From Candidatus Colimorpha enterica (GTDB lineage: Bacteria; Bacillota; Clostridia; Oscillospirales; CAG-272): 6,734 bases of DNA. The DNA is taken from contig JAGHTD010000292.1 in the NCBI GenBank assembly GCA_018065475.1, forward strand, positions 1 through 6,734, written 5' to 3'. Made by a program: the position numbers and the translations under genes. The notes below the pieces were generated by a model. That model was not told the origin of the DNA. It searched no databases and was given only the letters and a program-made list of their open reading frames with translations. Shown here in pieces: positions 5,649 through 6,734 of this stretch. How positions within the stretch are numbered: the first letter of the stretch is position 1; each line of letters begins with the position of its first letter.

Positions 5649-5676
5649 AAAAAATATATTTGCCGTGTCAGCGGCA
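5649..5676 (-). terminator. Weak terminator-like hairpin at the end of the rhamnosidase gene
   Basis: On the minus strand TGCCG and CGGCA (5676-5672 with 5665-5661) form a 5-bp stem around CTGACA, whose TGA is the stop codon of the rhamnosidase-like gene. It is followed by AATATATTTTTT, with six Ts at 5654-5649. The stem is short and the T-run offset, so at most it would dampen transcription into yitT. The same layout (stop codon in the loop, then six Us) occurs at the end of nusG. Confidence 0.3.
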
Positions 5677-6734
5677 GTCGTTGAGCCAGCATACCGAAAC
5701 CGAGGCGAAGGCGTGACAGCAGCTTGCGAGAGTGCTGTCAAACTCCCATATCGTCCCCGTCTTTTCCGCCATGCCGCCGAAGATGGAGAGACATTCGTCA
5801 ACCGCCTGCCTTTTTCTGCCGATTCGGTGGAGGTAATCGAGACGGAGAACGTCGCCTATGAACATATTCGACGGATGGACGAAGGGGTATCTGCTGTTCT
5901 TTATCCCATTGACCTTAAGCTCGTCAAAGAGGAAGCCGAACAGCTCCGGGTCGTTCTCACGGTCGGCGATGCCGAAAAAGAAGGCGTAATACTGCGCCGT
6001 CTCGGTGAAATCGTCGGTGGAGACGAGGCGTCCGTCCTTTCTCACGGCGTGATCGGCGTAGAACATCCCGCTTTTCGATTGCGCTCTTATTGCGGAACGG
6101 ATGCGCCCGGCCTTTGCTTTCAGTTCCTCGCCGCCGTAAAGCGTATAAAGCGAGGTAAGGAAAGCGGCATAGACCATGTTGCTCGGGTAATTCACACCGT
6201 CAACGAAGTCGTTGCTTTTGCTCCATTCGACGAAGATCCACCCGTCGAGGTCTTCGAGAAGCCCGTCCTCGTTTTCAAAGCCCTTGAAATATTCGTAAAG
6301 TCCCATCGCCTTGTCTCTGAACTGAACGGCAAGCGCGGTGTCGCCCGTCGCTTCAACGTACTGTTCAAGCTCAAGGTAAAGGAACATCGCCCAGTTTGGG
6401 ATGAACTTGCCGTTGCAATGGTCGTTCGGATAGTTCATTCTCGGCATAAAAGGCGGGAGGTCGCTCCTCTGCTTTTCGTGCAGATAGCAGAGAAGGAGGT
6501 TCCTTTCTATCCTGCTGTCGCCCGTCAGCAGGCGTTCGGCTCTTGACGAGAAGAAGCTGTCGCAGAGCCAGCCCGTACGTTCACGCGAAGGGCAGTCGGT
6601 GAGAAGATCGACGGAGTTCTGCGCAAGCGTTGACTGCGCCGCTCTGAAAACGAGCTTTTCCTCCTCGCTTCCGTCAAAATCGAAGTTGTAAACGTCGCTG
6701 TTTTCGTAGAGGATAAGGTCACATCCGTTTATCA
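5668..6734 (-). CDS. GH78-like alpha-L-rhamnosidase, C-terminal catalytic part (5' end outside window)
   Basis: Glycoside hydrolase of the six-hairpin (alpha/alpha)6 barrel type, predicted to release L-rhamnose from glycans or plant glycosides. The frame is open from the right edge, so the N-terminal domains are missing; 354 residues are visible, and the ATG at 6447 is internal. DCPSRERTGWLCD (6559-6597) places Asp, Glu and Asp at offsets 0, +5 and +12, the spacing of D567/E572/D579 in the Bacillus sp. GL1 RhaB active site; the Glu (6580-6582) would be the general acid. GTIWEF near the end supplies the likely general base Glu (5743-5745), followed by a SCCHAF stretch like the family's S-x-x-H motif. 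Only 24 residues follow that Glu, so the usual C-terminal beta-sandwich is absent. I see no signal for location. yitT follows after 30 bases. Confidence 0.85.
   Translation of the reverse strand, partial: INGCDLILYENSDVYNFDFDGSEEEKLVFRAAQSTLAQNSVDLLTDCPSRERTGWLCDSFFSSRAERLLTGDSRIERNLLLCYLHEKQRSDLPPFMPRMNYPNDHCNGKFIPNWAMFLYLELEQYVEATGDTALAVQFRDKAMGLYEYFKGFENEDGLLEDLDGWIFVEWSKSNDFVDGVNYPSNMVYAAFLTSLYTLYGGEELKAKAGRIRSAIRAQSKSGMFYADHAVRKDGRLVSTDDFTETAQYYAFFFGIADRENDPELFGFLFDELKVNGIKNSRYPFVHPSNMFIGDVLRLDYLHRIGRKRQAVDECLSIFGGMAEKTGTIWEFDSTLASCCHAFASVSVCWLNDCR

Noticed and set aside
5626..6546. A 306-codon open frame on the plus strand opposite the rhamnosidase-like gene.
   Set aside because: Its translation shows no family features, while the opposite strand carries clear catalytic motifs. 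Long antisense frames arise from the codon bias of real genes.
1..6734. Defence system, mobile element, CRISPR array or prophage content.
   Set aside because: No spaced direct repeats, transposase, integrase, toxin-antitoxin pair or phage gene could be seen; every base is accounted for by housekeeping genes, a lipoprotein, a YitT protein, a glycosidase and their control regions.

Overview
The window looks like chromosomal DNA of a low-to-mid GC Gram-positive anaerobe, most likely a gut-type Clostridia member (Oscillospirales or Christensenellales-like). This is inferred from the Firmicutes gene order rpmG-secE-nusG-rplK-rplA, strong GGAGG ribosome binding sites, near-consensus sigma-A promoters, and a lipoprotein with a Thr/Glu/Asp-rich linker of the kind common in that group. 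I cannot place it to genus.

Layout. Positions 1-2177 (minus strand) hold the start of the ribosomal protein / transcription / secretion operon: rpmG (L33), secE, nusG, rplK (L11) and rplA (L1, running off the left edge). It is driven by a TTGACA-17-TATAAT promoter at 2286-2314, and its RNA should begin with a terminator-like hairpin. The rpmG/secE and secE/nusG junctions are tight, and each stop codon is fused to the next Shine-Dalgarno (TAAGGAG). The nusG/rplK junction is longer and carries several possible RNA hairpins, which suggests attenuation, processing or L1 feedback control there.

Positions 2178-2468 form a divergent intergenic region with one good promoter on each strand. Positions 2469-4676 (plus) encode a 735-residue secreted lipoprotein. 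It has a signal peptide with a Cys, an acidic Thr/Ser linker, two diverged copies of an alpha/beta domain with an IGxxNR-type motif, and a complete calcineurin-like metallophosphoesterase domain. A strong 17-bp stem terminator at 4687-4730 closes it and can also serve the convergent operon.

Positions 4759-6734 (minus) hold a two-gene unit: the C-terminal catalytic part of a GH78-like alpha-L-rhamnosidase (the 5' end lies beyond the right edge), followed after 30 bases by a YitT-family membrane protein with a C-terminal DUF2179 domain.

I found no CRISPR array, transposon, tRNA, rRNA, phage gene or defence system. The points most worth a second look are regulatory (the +1 hairpin, the nusG-rplK leader, stop codons inside hairpin loops) and the architecture of the phosphoesterase lipoprotein.
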